Positions 1 through 8,624 are shown, counted from the stretch's first letter. The stretch is 64,000 nucleotides of DNA from Micromonospora sp. ALFpr18c (GCF_008868155.1 NZ_WBKR01000002.1:1-64000), one strand, 5' to 3'. A program made the numbers and translations. Notes: generated by a model from the letters alone, not told the origin.

Positions 1-1
1 G

Positions 2-628
2 GCGTACACCGGGCAACCGGGGCCCCACCGTGGTGGTGACGGCCCCTACGGTGGCGCACCCACCTATCCCGGCGAGCAGTACCGGCCGGTCGAGGCGGCA
101 CCGGCGTACGGCGGGCAGCCGTACCGGCCCGACGACCGCCCGTACGGCGCGGATCCCGGGCCGCCGCCCCCGGTCCGCTCCGGCCGAAGGCCGCTGATCT
201 CGGTGCTCGCCGTCATCCTGCTGCTGGTGGTGGCCGGCGGTGGCGCGTTCTGGTTCTTCAGCGGTCGCGACGCCTCCACACCGACGGCCGCACCGACCGG
301 TTCGGCCCCGGCCGCGACCGGTGAGCCGAGCGTGGACGTGACCGAACCGGTGCCGAGCGCGGCGGCTCCGGAGTCGTCGGCCGACCCGAGGTTCGCGAAG
401 GTCGGCCAGTGCGTCCGCAACGACGGCGCGGCCGGCGGCAAGCCCAAGCTGTTGATCAGCGGCTGCGCGCCGAAGTCGTACGAGGTGCTGAGCCGGGTCG
501 ACGGCTCGACGAGTGGCGAGCGTGACGCCGAAGCCAAGTGCGCCAAGGTCGAGGGCTACACCAACTGGTACTTCTTCGACAGCGACCTGGACACCCTCGA
601 CTTCGTCCTCTGCCTCAAGCAGCGCTGA
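2..628 (+). CDS. Proline/tyrosine/glycine-rich single-pass membrane protein with C-terminal four-Cys domain (5' truncated)
   Basis: The reading frame is open from base 2, so the true start lies before the window. The visible N-terminal 60 residues are rich in Pro, Tyr, Gly and Arg and look disordered and cytoplasmic. One membrane segment follows (about residues 60-82), then an Ala/Pro/Thr/Ser linker and an external domain of about 75 residues with four cysteines (GQCVRND, SGCAPKSYEVL, AKCAKV, FVLCLKQ). The next gene has the same architecture and the same Cys pattern, so the two are tandem paralogues. The domain resembles the LppU/SCO3897-type family of actinobacteria, a recollection not tested by search. 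Function unknown; cell-envelope location inferred from the membrane anchor. Confidence 0.75.
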   Translation, partial: AYTGQPGPHRGGDGPYGGAPTYPGEQYRPVEAAPAYGGQPYRPDDRPYGADPGPPPPVRSGRRPLISVLAVILLLVVAGGGAFWFFSGRDASTPTAAPTGSAPAATGEPSVDVTEPVPSAAAPESSADPRFAKVGQCVRNDGAAGGKPKLLISGCAPKSYEVLSRVDGSTSGERDAEAKCAKVEGYTNWYFFDSDLDTLDFVLCLKQR

Positions 629-651
629 GCTCACCCACCCCTGGGGATGAC

Positions 652-1536
652 ATGACGACCTACGGTCCACCGGGTTCCGGGCAGCCGGACGACCCGTACC
701 AGCGCCCGCCGACCGGCTCCGACGGCCCGCCACCGGTGGACCCGACCCTGCCCCAGTGGGGTCCGCCGCCGGGTCAGCCTCCGCAGTCGGCTGCTCCGCC
801 GGGTCAGCCTCCGCAGTGGGGTGCCCCGCCGTCCGGCGACGACCCGACCCGGCAGCAGTGGGCTCCGCCGCCGCCTGGCGCGGAGCCGCCGACCGCGCCG
901 CTGTGGGGTCCGCCGCCGACCTCGGGGCCGGGCTACCCACCGCCACCGGGACCGTTCCCGCCGGCCGGGCCGACGCCGGGTCCGTTTCCACCGGCCGGGC
1001 CGGGACCGTATCCGCCGGCCGGGCCGATGCCGGGGCAGCCGGGGGGCCCGTGGGGTCCGCCGATGCCCGGCGGGTACGGCGCACCGCCCGCGCCGCCGAC
1101 GCCGAGGACCGGCCGCAAGGTAGCCCTGATCATCGCCCTGGTGGTGCTGCTCCTGCTCTGCCCGTGCCTCGGTCTGGCGGGTTGGGCGATCTGGAGAGCC
1201 GCCGACGGCGACGGTGGCGCCGCGTCCGCCCCGTCGGCGAGTGCGAGTGCGCCGGTCCTTCCGCCCGCCCTGCCCAGCGACGCGCCGAGCCCGAGTGCGG
1301 ACGAGGACGAGGACGAGTTCGCCAAGGGTGACTGCGTGGTGAACGACGGCACCGAGGACGACGCGGAGCTGCGCAAGGTGCCCTGCGCTCCGGGTGCCTA
1401 CCAGGTTCTGCTGCGGATTCCGGCGACCACCGACGGGGACCGGTGCGAGACGCTCGCGCCGCAGGCCACCGCGAACTACGTGCACGACAACTCGATCGAC
1501 CTGTTCGACTACGTGCTCTGCCTGAAGAAGCAGTAA
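652..1536 (+). CDS. Proline-rich single-pass membrane protein with four-Cys domain, paralogue of the upstream gene
   Basis: 294 residues. I chose the ATG at 652 (MTTYGPPGSGQPDD) over a longer frame that would overlap the upstream gene; GGGGA lies 5-10 bases before it. Residues 1-155 are a low-complexity Pro/Gly/Gln region with repeated PPGQPPQ and PPAGP units. A membrane segment (KVALIIALVVLLLLCPCLGL) follows, then an acidic Ser/Ala linker and a C-terminal domain with Cys at GDCVVND, VPCAPGAYQVL, DRCETL and YVLCLKK, matching the neighbour position for position. The gap to the upstream gene is 23 bases, so the pair is probably one transcript ended by the hairpin at 1547-1588. Function unknown. 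Confidence 0.8.
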   Translation: MTTYGPPGSGQPDDPYQRPPTGSDGPPPVDPTLPQWGPPPGQPPQSAAPPGQPPQWGAPPSGDDPTRQQWAPPPPGAEPPTAPLWGPPPTSGPGYPPPPGPFPPAGPTPGPFPPAGPGPYPPAGPMPGQPGGPWGPPMPGGYGAPPAPPTPRTGRKVALIIALVVLLLLCPCLGLAGWAIWRAADGDGGAASAPSASASAPVLPPALPSDAPSPSADEDEDEFAKGDCVVNDGTEDDAELRKVPCAPGAYQVLLRIPATTDGDRCETLAPQATANYVHDNSIDLFDYVLCLKKQ

Positions 1537-1546
1537 CCGGTAGCCA

Positions 1547-1588
1547 AAACTAGGGCTGTCTAGCGTGGACGCTAGACAGCCCTAGTTT
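1547..1588. terminator. Perfect 20-bp stem hairpin terminator
   Basis: Bases 1547-1566 and 1569-1588 are exact reverse complements separated by only two bases (GG), and T-rich sequence (TTTGTTGT) follows on the plus strand. The hairpin starts 11 bases after the stop of the preceding gene. It probably ends the tandem-paralogue transcript and also insulates the ATPase gene downstream. Confidence 0.8.
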
Positions 1589-1671
1589 GTTGTCGACGAA
1601 TCCCGACACGCCGGTAGCCCCATCTATCCATGTCTAGTCCCCGAGCTAGATGGCCCGATACTGTGCGATGC

Positions 1672-2913
1672 GTGGATCCGGTCCGCAACCCGTACGCACC
1701 GGGCGCCGGCCAGCGCCCGCCCGAACTCGCCGGGCGGGGGCGGGAACTGGACGTCTTCGACATCGTGCTGGAGCGCATCGCCCGCGGGCGCCCCGAGCGT
1801 AGCCTGATGCTCACCGGCCTGCGCGGCGTCGGCAAGACCGTCCTGCTGAACACCCTCCGGTCGCAGGCGATCAACCGGCTCTGGGGCAGCGGCAAGATCG
1901 AGGCCCGACCGGACCAGTCGCTGCGCCGCCCGGTCGCCGCGGCACTGCACATGGCCGTCCGGGAACTCGCCCCCCGACACCGCGCGCCGGACCGCATCGA
2001 CGCGTTCCTCGGCGTCCTCAAGGCGTTCGCCCAGCGGTCGGCCCCGACCGGTCGGGCCGGCGCGTCCCCGAAACTACGGGACCGGTGGCAGCCTGGCATC
2101 GACGTGCCCGCCGCCAGCGGCCGGGCCGACTCCGGCGACATCGAGATCGACCTGGTCGAGCTGCTCAGCGACGCCGCAGCCGTGGCCAGCGACGTGGGCA
2201 CCGGCATCGCCATCTTCATCGACGAGATGCAGGACCTCGGCCCGGAGGACGTGTCGGCGCTCTGCGCCGCCTGCCACGAGCTGTCCCAGCTCGGCGCGCC
2301 GCTCATCGTCGTCGGCGCCGGCCTGCCGCACCTGCCGGCCGTGCTGAGCGCCGCCAAGTCGTACTCCGAACGGTTGTTCCGCTACCAACGCATCGACCGG
2401 CTCGACCGGATCGCCGCCGACCAGGCGCTCTGCGCGCCGGCCGATCGGGAGGACGTGGAGTACGAGCAGAAGGCGCTCGACCTGCTCTACGAGAAGTCCG
2501 GCGGCTACCCGTACTTCGTCCAGGCGTACGGCAAGGCGACCTGGGACCATGCGCCGCGCTCCCCGATCACGGCAGCCGACGTGCGGGTCGCCGCACCGGA
2601 GGCGGAGGCAGAGCTGGCGGTCGGGTTCTTCGGTTCGCGGTTCGAGCGGGCCACCCCCGCCGAACGCGAGTACATGCGGGCGATGGCCACGATGTCTCTG
2701 GTGGAGGCCGAATCCGGGGGCGCGGTCCGCGACGACATGGACGCCGCGGTGCCGACGGCGGAGATCGCCCGAGCCCTCGGCCGCAAGCCGGCGAGCCTCT
2801 CCCCGGCCCGGGACGCCCTGATCAAGAAGGGGCTGATCTACTCCGGCGAGCGGGGCACGGTGGCGTTCACCGTCCCGCACTTCGGCCGGTACCTGCGCAC
2901 CCAGCCGGCCTGA
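1672..2913 (+). CDS. P-loop ATPase with C-terminal winged-helix-like region
   Basis: 413 residues from GTG 1672 (VDPVRNPYAPGAG). An ATG at 1630 would add 14 residues unlike the rest; neither start has a strong ribosome binding site, and I prefer 1672. Walker A is GLRGVGKT at residues 49-56 and Walker B is AIFIDEMQDL with the acidic pair at 184-185. The layout is that of AAA-type ATPases of the archaeal-ATPase/Orc1-like group: an RGRE-type N-terminal helix (LAGRGRELDVFDIVLERI), the AAA core, then a helical region that may bind DNA (residues about 330-410). Substrate unknown. It stands alone between a strong terminator and a convergent acetyltransferase gene. Confidence 0.75.
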   Translation: MDPVRNPYAPGAGQRPPELAGRGRELDVFDIVLERIARGRPERSLMLTGLRGVGKTVLLNTLRSQAINRLWGSGKIEARPDQSLRRPVAAALHMAVRELAPRHRAPDRIDAFLGVLKAFAQRSAPTGRAGASPKLRDRWQPGIDVPAASGRADSGDIEIDLVELLSDAAAVASDVGTGIAIFIDEMQDLGPEDVSALCAACHELSQLGAPLIVVGAGLPHLPAVLSAAKSYSERLFRYQRIDRLDRIAADQALCAPADREDVEYEQKALDLLYEKSGGYPYFVQAYGKATWDHAPRSPITAADVRVAAPEAEAELAVGFFGSRFERATPAEREYMRAMATMSLVEAESGGAVRDDMDAAVPTAEIARALGRKPASLSPARDALIKKGLIYSGERGTVAFTVPHFGRYLRTQPA

Positions 2914-2945
2914 CCGAGCCGCGCCCGATTCCGGGACCAGCCCGA

Positions 2946-3494
2946 TCAGACCCGGGACCAGGGGGCGGGGAAGAGCACCTCGCCGCGTGGCGGCGGCCCG
3001 TCCTCGCTGGTCGACGGCGGCAGCACCAGCGCCTGCCAGGGCTCACCGAGGCCGGCCCACGGACTGGTCAGCCCGAGGTCGCTGGCCGGCCCGAAGCCGA
3101 ACCGGCGGTAGAAGGCCGGATCGCCGAGGACCACAACCAGACGCTCACCCAGCTCGGTGGCAGCGTCCAGAGCGGCCTGCACGACCGCCGTACCGTGCCC
3201 GACGCGCTGTCGGTGCGGCGCCACCGCCACCGGGCCGAACGCCAACGCCTGCGCGGCGGGACCCCGCTCCGGCCGCACCCGTACCCGGCTGAGCAGCGCG
3301 TACCCGACCACCTCACCGCCGTACTCGGCGATCATCGCCAGCTCCGGCAGCCAGGCGTCGGTGTCGCGCAACTCGTCGACCAGGAACACCTCCGGCGGCG
3401 TCGTCACGTCCGGGCGGGCGAACGCCGCAGCGAGTACCCGACGTACCGGGCCGGCGTCAGCCGGATCCTCGGGTCGTAGCCGCAGCGTGGTCAC
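2946..3494 (-). CDS. GNAT family N-acetyltransferase
   Basis: 182 residues from GTG 3494 (VTTLRLRPEDPADAG). The frame extends further upstream, but that part reads like non-coding shadow and would run into the divergent DoxX gene. GNAT features: an N-terminal strand RLRPEDPADAGPVRRVL, the core strand EVVGYALLSRVRV, the acetyl-CoA loop region AFGPVAVAPHRQRVGHGTAVV (a Q/RxxGxG/A-type loop) and a C-terminal strand LVVVLGDPAFYRRFGFGPAS, typical of the small-molecule acetyltransferases related to YhbS. Acceptor substrate unknown. It is convergent with the ATPase gene (32-base gap). Confidence 0.8.
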   Translation of the reverse strand: MTTLRLRPEDPADAGPVRRVLAAAFARPDVTTPPEVFLVDELRDTDAWLPELAMIAEYGGEVVGYALLSRVRVRPERGPAAQALAFGPVAVAPHRQRVGHGTAVVQAALDAATELGERLVVVLGDPAFYRRFGFGPASDLGLTSPWAGLGEPWQALVLPPSTSEDGPPPRGEVLFPAPWSRV

Positions 3495-3627
3495 CCGCGC
3501 GACGTTACCCGCCACGGCCCGTCCATCAGCGATGGTCGCTCGAATCGGCGTGGCGACGTGCACGGTCACCAATCCGGATCCGGCGGTTGACGGGGTAGCA
3601 AACGCCCCGACGGGGTATGACTGATCC

Positions 3628-4173
3628 ATGACGCCCGTACGCTCCCTCGCCCGCGCCATGTTGAGCGGCATCTTCGTGGTGCAGGGGTATCGCAACTTCC
3701 GTAACCCCAGCCGGCTCGTGGTGGCGGCCAAACCGGTGACCGACAAGGTCGCACCGATCCTGCAGAGGGCTCACCCGAGCTTTCCCACCGACACCGAGAC
3801 GATGATCCGGATGAACGCGGCAGTGCAGGTCAGCGCCGGGCTGATGCTGGCCACCAACCGGTTCAGCCGACCCGCCGCGCTGGTCCTCGCCAGCACGCTG
3901 GTGCCGGTGACCATCGCCGGGCATCCCTTCTGGAAGAACGACGACCCCACCACCAAGAACAACAACGAGATCCACACGCTGAAGAACCTGGGCCTCCTCG
4001 GCGGTCTGCTGCTCGCCGCGGCGGACACCGGAGGCAAGCCGGGTCTGCGGTGGCGCACGGGTCATCGCATCGGCCACTCTCGACGTTCCATGCAACGTGC
4101 CGTCCGCACGGCCCGGCGGGAGGCCCGGATCGCCGTCCGGTCCGCCGCCACCGCACGCCGCCTCCCCGGCTGA
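3628..4173 (+). CDS. DoxX family membrane protein
   Basis: 181 residues with about four hydrophobic helices. DoxX-like traits are the N-terminal RAMLSGIFVVQGYRNFRNP, a central segment with the conserved polar run HPFWKNDDP, and EIHTLKNLGLLGGLLLAA near the end. The C-terminal 45 residues are basic and Arg-rich and probably cytoplasmic. DoxX proteins are poorly characterised integral membrane proteins, some linked to membrane redox or thiol-stress complexes. The gene is divergent from the acetyltransferase; the 133-base intergenic region should hold both promoters. Physiological role unknown. Confidence 0.8.
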   Translation: MTPVRSLARAMLSGIFVVQGYRNFRNPSRLVVAAKPVTDKVAPILQRAHPSFPTDTETMIRMNAAVQVSAGLMLATNRFSRPAALVLASTLVPVTIAGHPFWKNDDPTTKNNNEIHTLKNLGLLGGLLLAAADTGGKPGLRWRTGHRIGHSRRSMQRAVRTARREARIAVRSAATARRLPG

Positions 4174-4316
4174 CCTGCGTCGATCCCCCTCGGTGCCACC
4201 CCCGCCCCTCGCTAAGGCCACGAATTACCTGAACCACCCGGTAGGCGTTAACGCGGTGGAAATGTCAAAAACATGTGTGGGATCGGACACGGTCGCATAA
4301 CGCGGGAGGCACTGAC

Positions 4317-5834
4317 GTGAGGCGCCGTTCTAGGCTCCGTGCAGGACCTGGACGGGTAGGACGACCTTGGTACGGGGGTGGCCACGCCATGCCGACGGCT
4401 GTCGGTAGACGGGCGGACCGCCTCGCCCCAATCCAACGCATGACGCGCGGGATCGATCGCAGGAAAGTCGTACGTGGCGCCATCGTGGCTGCCGTCGCCT
4501 ACGCCGCATGGCTCGCCATCGGCACCTTCGGGCGTCCGTACAACTTCTTCGACATGAAGATCTACCACGGCGCGGTGGTGTGGTGGGCGAGCGGTCACGA
4601 GCTCTACGAGTTCATCGCGCCCGGCACCACACTCGGGTTCACCTACCCTCCGTTCGCCGGGCTGGTCATGCTGCCGATGGCGCAGCTGCCGATCGGCGCG
4701 GCCGGCATGGTCAACGCCCTCGGGAGCATCGCCGCGCTGGCCCTGGTGCTGGCCGGGCTGCTGCGGCCCATCGTGGACCGGCTGGGCTGGCCACTGTGGT
4801 TCACCGTGGCCGTGGCGGTGCCACTCGCGGTCGCCATCGAGCCGGGCCGGGAGACCCTCGGCTACGGCCAGGTCAACATCCTGCTCTTCGCGTTGATCAT
4901 GGCTGATCTGATCGGGCTGCGCTGGCGTTCCCGCCGGGGTACCCACTACGCCGCGACGGACGGCCCTCTGCTGCGCTTCATCTACGGCGGCGCCTGGGCG
5001 GGTGCCGGCATCGGTCTCGCCACCGCGGTCAAGCTCACCCCGGCGCTGTTCATCGCCTACCTGCTGATCACCCGCCAGTGGCGGGTGGCGGCCACCGCCA
5101 TCGGCACCACGATCGGCGTGACCCTGGGGACGTTCGCGATCGTCGGCGACGAGTCGCGGACGTACTTCGGCAGCGTGCTCTGGCAGACCGAGCGGGTCGG
5201 CGCGGCGGACATGACGCCGAACCAGTCGCTCGCCGGTCTGCTGGCCCGGCTGTACGACTCGATCGAGACCCCGGGGCTGCTCTGGTTCACCTTCTCGGTG
5301 CTGATCCTGGCGCTCGGCCTGTCCCGGGCCGCCAGTTCCCGCGCCGACGGTGACGAGCTGACCGCGTTCACCCTGGTCGGCCTCACCGCCAACGTGATCA
5401 GCCCGATCTCCTGGACGCACCACCTGGTCTGGGTCATCCCCGCGATCATCGTGCTGGCCGACGCCGCCGTACGCCGCCGCGAGGCGAGCCGAGGGGTGGC
5501 GCAGCGGGTCGGTCAGGGCCCGGCGTTCGGTGGGTTCCCCGGCCTCAACGGTCTCCGACCGCCGATCTGGTATCCCACGCTGACCGGGCTCCGGCACGGC
5601 GTCGCCGCGATTGGCCTCTACCTGCTGTTCCTGATCTCACCGATCTGGCCGTACGAGCACCAGCTACCCGAGATGTCGCACTACCAGGACGGTCTGTTCG
5701 GCGCGCTGATGGAGAACTCGCTGGCGCTGGCGCTGATCGTGCTGGTCGCCGCGCTGCCGTGGCGGCCGGGTGCCGAGCCGGCGTTCTACGGCGACCGGCT
5801 CGCCCGTGCCGTGGCGGTCAACGGCCGCCGCTGA
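4317..5834 (+). CDS. Glycosyltransferase family 87 (polyprenyl-phosphate-mannose-dependent) membrane protein
   Basis: 505 residues from GTG 4317, chosen because GGGAGG (about 4304-4309) lies at good spacing; an ATG at 4275 lacks this. The protein has 9-11 predicted membrane helices. The first external loop has the DMKIYHGAVVWW and GFTYPPFAGL motifs of the DUF2029/GT87 family, which use polyprenyl-phosphate mannose as donor and act on lipoglycans at the outer face of the membrane. Asp in FFDMKIYHG is the likely catalytic-type residue of this GT-C fold. A hydrophilic insert lies around residues 400-440. It is convergent with moaE: the two stop codons are 4 bases apart inside a 12-bp palindrome. 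Confidence 0.85.
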   Translation: MRRRSRLRAGPGRVGRPWYGGGHAMPTAVGRRADRLAPIQRMTRGIDRRKVVRGAIVAAVAYAAWLAIGTFGRPYNFFDMKIYHGAVVWWASGHELYEFIAPGTTLGFTYPPFAGLVMLPMAQLPIGAAGMVNALGSIAALALVLAGLLRPIVDRLGWPLWFTVAVAVPLAVAIEPGRETLGYGQVNILLFALIMADLIGLRWRSRRGTHYAATDGPLLRFIYGGAWAGAGIGLATAVKLTPALFIAYLLITRQWRVAATAIGTTIGVTLGTFAIVGDESRTYFGSVLWQTERVGAADMTPNQSLAGLLARLYDSIETPGLLWFTFSVLILALGLSRAASSRADGDELTAFTLVGLTANVISPISWTHHLVWVIPAIIVLADAAVRRREASRGVAQRVGQGPAFGGFPGLNGLRPPIWYPTLTGLRHGVAAIGLYLLFLISPIWPYEHQLPEMSHYQDGLFGALMENSLALALIVLVAALPWRPGAEPAFYGDRLARAVAVNGRR

Positions 5835-5838
5835 CCGG

Positions 5839-6267
5839 TCAGGGGCAGTTGACCCATTCCTCGGTGCCGTCGGCGAAGACCTGCCGCTTCCAGATCGGCA
5901 GCCGGGCCTTGGCCTCGTCGACGAGCCGCGCGCACGCGACGAAGGCCGCCGCACGGTGCGCCGTGCTCACCGCCGCGACCAGCGCCACGTCACCGATGGC
6001 CAGCGGCCCCACCCGGTGCGAGACCGCCACCGCGTAGACGTCGGGGTCGGCCGCGATCTCGGCGGCCACCTCGCGCAGCACCTGCACGGCGCTCGGGTGC
6101 CCCTCGTACTCCAGACTCACGACGGGACGGCCGTGGTCGTGGTCGCGGACCACGCCCTGGAAGGAGACCACCGCGCCGGCCCTGCGGTCGGCGACCGCCG
6201 CCTCATGCGCGGCGAGGTCGAGCGGCTGGTCGGTGACCTCGCTGATGGTGATGGCCGGCGCGATCAC
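5839..6267 (-). CDS. moaE: Molybdopterin synthase catalytic subunit MoaE
   Basis: 142 residues, usual length for MoaE. Visible motifs are GAVVSFQGVVRDHDHG, the conserved YEGHPSA block, SHRVGPLAIGDVALVAAVST and LPIWKRQVFADG, which holds the active-site lysine. MoaE with MoaD transfers sulfur to precursor Z (cPMP) to form molybdopterin. It is the last gene of a minus-strand operon moaC-mogA-moeA-moaE and its start overlaps the moeA stop by 4 bases (ATGA), which suggests translational coupling. No moaD or moaA is present in the window, so they must lie elsewhere if the pathway is complete. Confidence 0.93.
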   Translation of the reverse strand: MIAPAITISEVTDQPLDLAAHEAAVADRRAGAVVSFQGVVRDHDHGRPVVSLEYEGHPSAVQVLREVAAEIAADPDVYAVAVSHRVGPLAIGDVALVAAVSTAHRAAAFVACARLVDEAKARLPIWKRQVFADGTEEWVNCP

Positions 6268-7520
6268 GACGCCCGCTCCCCGGGCAGCAACGGCAGCGGA
6301 ACGATCGGCACCCGGTCACCCGGCGCACCGCTGGTGCCCGGCCGGATGACGGCGAACCCGTCCGCTCCGGCGAGCCCGCGCAGCATCGCCGAGCCGACGT
6401 GCCGCACCGGGTGCGCCGTGCCGGCGGCCCGGTCCACCCGGACCAGCGCGAGATGGGTGTGGTTACCGCGACCGGGCACCGCCTCGGCCAGGGTGACCTG
6501 CGGCAGCACCGGCATCGGACGACCCTGGAGTCCGGCGAGCAGCGGAGCAACCAGCGACACCAACGCGACGATCGCGGACTGCGGGTTACCCGGCAGCCCG
6601 GCCACGAACCGGACCCGCCCGTCGTGACCGACCAGGCGGGCCAGCAGCATCGGGAAGCCCGGCCGGACCGCCACCGTGTTGACCACGTAGTCGGCGCCGA
6701 GCGCCTCCAACGTCGGGTGCAGGTGGTCGACCGGGCCGTGCATCGTGCCGCCGGTGGTGCAGACCAGGTCGGCGGTGGCCAGCGCGGCGCGTACGGCCGC
6801 CACGTGCGCGGGCAGCGTGTCCGCCACCGGGCCGACCACGTCGGACGGACGCACCTGACAGCCGTACCGGCGCAGCCACGCCGGCACCGCCGGGCCCAGC
6901 GCGTCCCGGACCCGACCGGCGGCGGGCGGCCCCGCGGTGAGCAGCTCGTCGCCGAACACCAGCAGCGCGGCGCGCGGCGCGCGCCGGACCCGCAGCGTGT
7001 CGTGCCCACAGGAGGCGGCCAGGCCGATCACCGCCGGGTCGACCGGCGTGCCGACCGGCACCAGCTCCTCATCGGCGTACGCCTCCTCGCCCGGCTGCCG
7101 CCACTCCGGCGTCGGTCGGGGCGTGCCGCGAACCAGGCCGTCCGTGATGGTCGACTCCTCCACCCGGAGTACGGCGGTGGCGCCCTCGGGCACCATGGCA
7201 CCGGTCGCGATCTCGACGGTCGTGTTGTCGTCGGTGAGCGGGGCGGGGGTGTTTCCGGCCAGCACCCGACCGACGACCCGCCACGGACCGTCCCCGCGCA
7301 CCGCCCAGCCGTCCACGCTGGAGGTGGGGAAGGCGGGCAGGTCGGTGCGGGTGGCCAACGGCTCCGCCAGGGTCGACCCGTCGGTGTCGGCGAGCGATCG
7401 GGCGACCACCGGCAGCGCGGCCGCCAGGCCTACGGCGTACACCCGGGACCGCGCCTCCTCCCACCCGGCCGGCGGGGGTGCGGCGACCTGATCCGCGGTT
7501 GGTGCCGTTTCCGTGCTCAC
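6264..7520 (-). CDS. moeA: Molybdopterin molybdotransferase MoeA
   Basis: 418 residues, full length. N-terminal MoeA domain with the FPTSSVDGWAVRGDG block (S-x-[MV]-DGYA/WA type), GNTPAPLTDDNTTVEIATGAMVP (residues about 90-115), the MoCF-binding domain with CTTGGTMHGPVDHL, then GLPGNPQSAIVALVSLV and the small C-terminal domain. MoeA inserts molybdate into adenylylated molybdopterin. Start ATG at 7520; the C-terminus overlaps moaE by 4 bases. The 101-base gap to mogA contains part of a 24-bp tandem repeat that begins inside mogA. Operon membership supports the function. Confidence 0.93.
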   Translation of the reverse strand: MSTETAPTADQVAAPPPAGWEEARSRVYAVGLAAALPVVARSLADTDGSTLAEPLATRTDLPAFPTSSVDGWAVRGDGPWRVVGRVLAGNTPAPLTDDNTTVEIATGAMVPEGATAVLRVEESTITDGLVRGTPRPTPEWRQPGEEAYADEELVPVGTPVDPAVIGLAASCGHDTLRVRRAPRAALLVFGDELLTAGPPAAGRVRDALGPAVPAWLRRYGCQVRPSDVVGPVADTLPAHVAAVRAALATADLVCTTGGTMHGPVDHLHPTLEALGADYVVNTVAVRPGFPMLLARLVGHDGRVRFVAGLPGNPQSAIVALVSLVAPLLAGLQGRPMPVLPQVTLAEAVPGRGNHTHLALVRVDRAAGTAHPVRHVGSAMLRGLAGADGFAVIRPGTSGAPGDRVPIVPLPLLPGERAS

Positions 7521-7570
7521 CGGTCGAGCCTATCGGGACGCGCCATCCCCTGCCGGTGCCTGCCGCGGAC

Positions 7571-7642
7571 CGGTCAGTGGTCGCCGCCGCGAAGCGGTCA
7601 GTGCCCGCCGCCGCGAAGCGGTCAGTGGTCGCCGCCGCGAAG
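7571..7642. repeat. Three tandem copies of a 24-bp unit spanning the mogA stop codon
   Basis: Units at 7571-7594, 7595-7618 and 7619-7642. Units 1 and 3 are identical; unit 2 differs at two bases. On the minus strand the unit encodes the last residues of MogA and its TGA stop, so the gene end has been duplicated twice into the spacer. The period is a multiple of three, so the frame after the stop stays in phase. Confidence 0.9.
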
Positions 7643-8092
7643 CTGGTCGACGGTGTGGCCGAGGATCGGTCCGAGTACGGCCAACCCGTCGCGCGCGCCC
7701 CCCGTCGAGCCGGGCAGGTTGACCACCAGCATCCGGCCGGCCACCCCGGCCAGCCCTCGGGACAGCACCGAGGTGGGCACCCGGTCACGGCTGTGGGCGC
7801 GGATGGCCTCGGCGATGCCGGGGATCTCGTAGTCGAGCAGACCCCGGGTGACGTCCGGCGTCCGGTCCGACGGGGTCACCCCGGTGCCGCCGCTGGTCAC
7901 CACCACGTCGACGCCGTCGGCGAGGGCTGCCCGGATGGCCGCGCCGACCGGTTCACCGTCGGGCACCACCACCGGCTCGTCGACCTCGCAGCCCAGCTCA
8001 CGCAGGCCGGCGACGAGCAGCGGCCCGCTGGTGTCGGCGTAGACGCCGGCCGACGCCCGGTTGGACGCGACGACGACCCGGGCGCGGATCAC
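7622..8092 (-). CDS. mogA: Molybdenum cofactor biosynthesis protein MogA/MoaB (molybdopterin adenylyltransferase-type)
   Basis: 156 residues from GTG 8092, which overlaps the moaC stop as GTGA; a longer frame to 8116 would sit inside moaC. MoCF-biosynthesis fold: N-terminal strand VIRARVVVASNRASAG, the hallmark VVVTSGGTGVTPSDRTPDV (molybdopterin binding), LSRGLAGVAGRMLVVNLPGSTGGA. Enzymes of this family adenylylate molybdopterin before MoeA acts. The last residues (LRGGDH) and the stop lie in the first of three tandem 24-bp copies. MogA and MoaB are hard to separate by eye; the position beside moeA and moaC fits either name. Confidence 0.88.
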   Translation of the reverse strand: MIRARVVVASNRASAGVYADTSGPLLVAGLRELGCEVDEPVVVPDGEPVGAAIRAALADGVDVVVTSGGTGVTPSDRTPDVTRGLLDYEIPGIAEAIRAHSRDRVPTSVLSRGLAGVAGRMLVVNLPGSTGGARDGLAVLGPILGHTVDQLRGGDH

Positions 8093-8580
8093 GGGCGGTC
8101 CTCCGGTCGGACCCACTCGCCGGTCTTGCCACCCTCCTTGCGCAGCACCCGGACGGCCTCCACGGAGGCCGCCGGGTCGACCGCCTTGACCATGTCGATC
8201 AGGGCGAGACCGGCGACGGCGACCGCGGTGAGCGCCTCCATCTCGACCCCCGTCCGGTCCGCCGTGCGGGCGGTGGCCGTGATCTCGACCGTGTCGGCGG
8301 TCAGCAGCAGGTCGACGGTGACGCCGTGCAGGGCGATCGGGTGGCAGAGCGGAATCAGATCCGGGGTGCGCTTGGCACCCATGATCCCGGCCAGCCGGCC
8401 CACCGCCAGCGCGTCACCCTTCGGCAACCCGTCACGGTGCAGCAGGTCGATGACCTCGGACGTGGTGCGCAGACGGCCGGCCGCGACGGCCGTCCGGCCG
8501 CTCACCGGCTTGGCGGAGACATCGACCATGCGGGCCGCGCCGGCGCGGTCGACGTGGCTGAGCTGGGCGGATTCGGTCAC
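8089..8580 (-). CDS. moaC: Cyclic pyranopterin monophosphate synthase MoaC
   Basis: 163 residues from GTG 8580 (VTESAQLSHVDRAGAARMVDV); a longer frame to 8721 has no conserved content. MoaC motifs are the N-terminal LSHVDRAGAARMVDVSAK, KGDALAVGRLAGIMGAKRT, DLIPLCHPIALHGVTVD and TGVEMEALTAVAVAGLALIDMVKA, which include the His, Glu, Asp and Lys residues of the active site. It converts the MoaA product to cPMP, the first committed pterin of Moco synthesis. First gene of the four-gene operon. Its 5' leader contains a long inverted repeat (8625-8692). Confidence 0.93.
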   Translation of the reverse strand: MTESAQLSHVDRAGAARMVDVSAKPVSGRTAVAAGRLRTTSEVIDLLHRDGLPKGDALAVGRLAGIMGAKRTPDLIPLCHPIALHGVTVDLLLTADTVEITATARTADRTGVEMEALTAVAVAGLALIDMVKAVDPAASVEAVRVLRKEGGKTGEWVRPEDRP

Positions 8581-8624
8581 GGCCGTGAGCCTATCGGTGC
8601 GGCACGACCGACGGGTGTTTCGGA

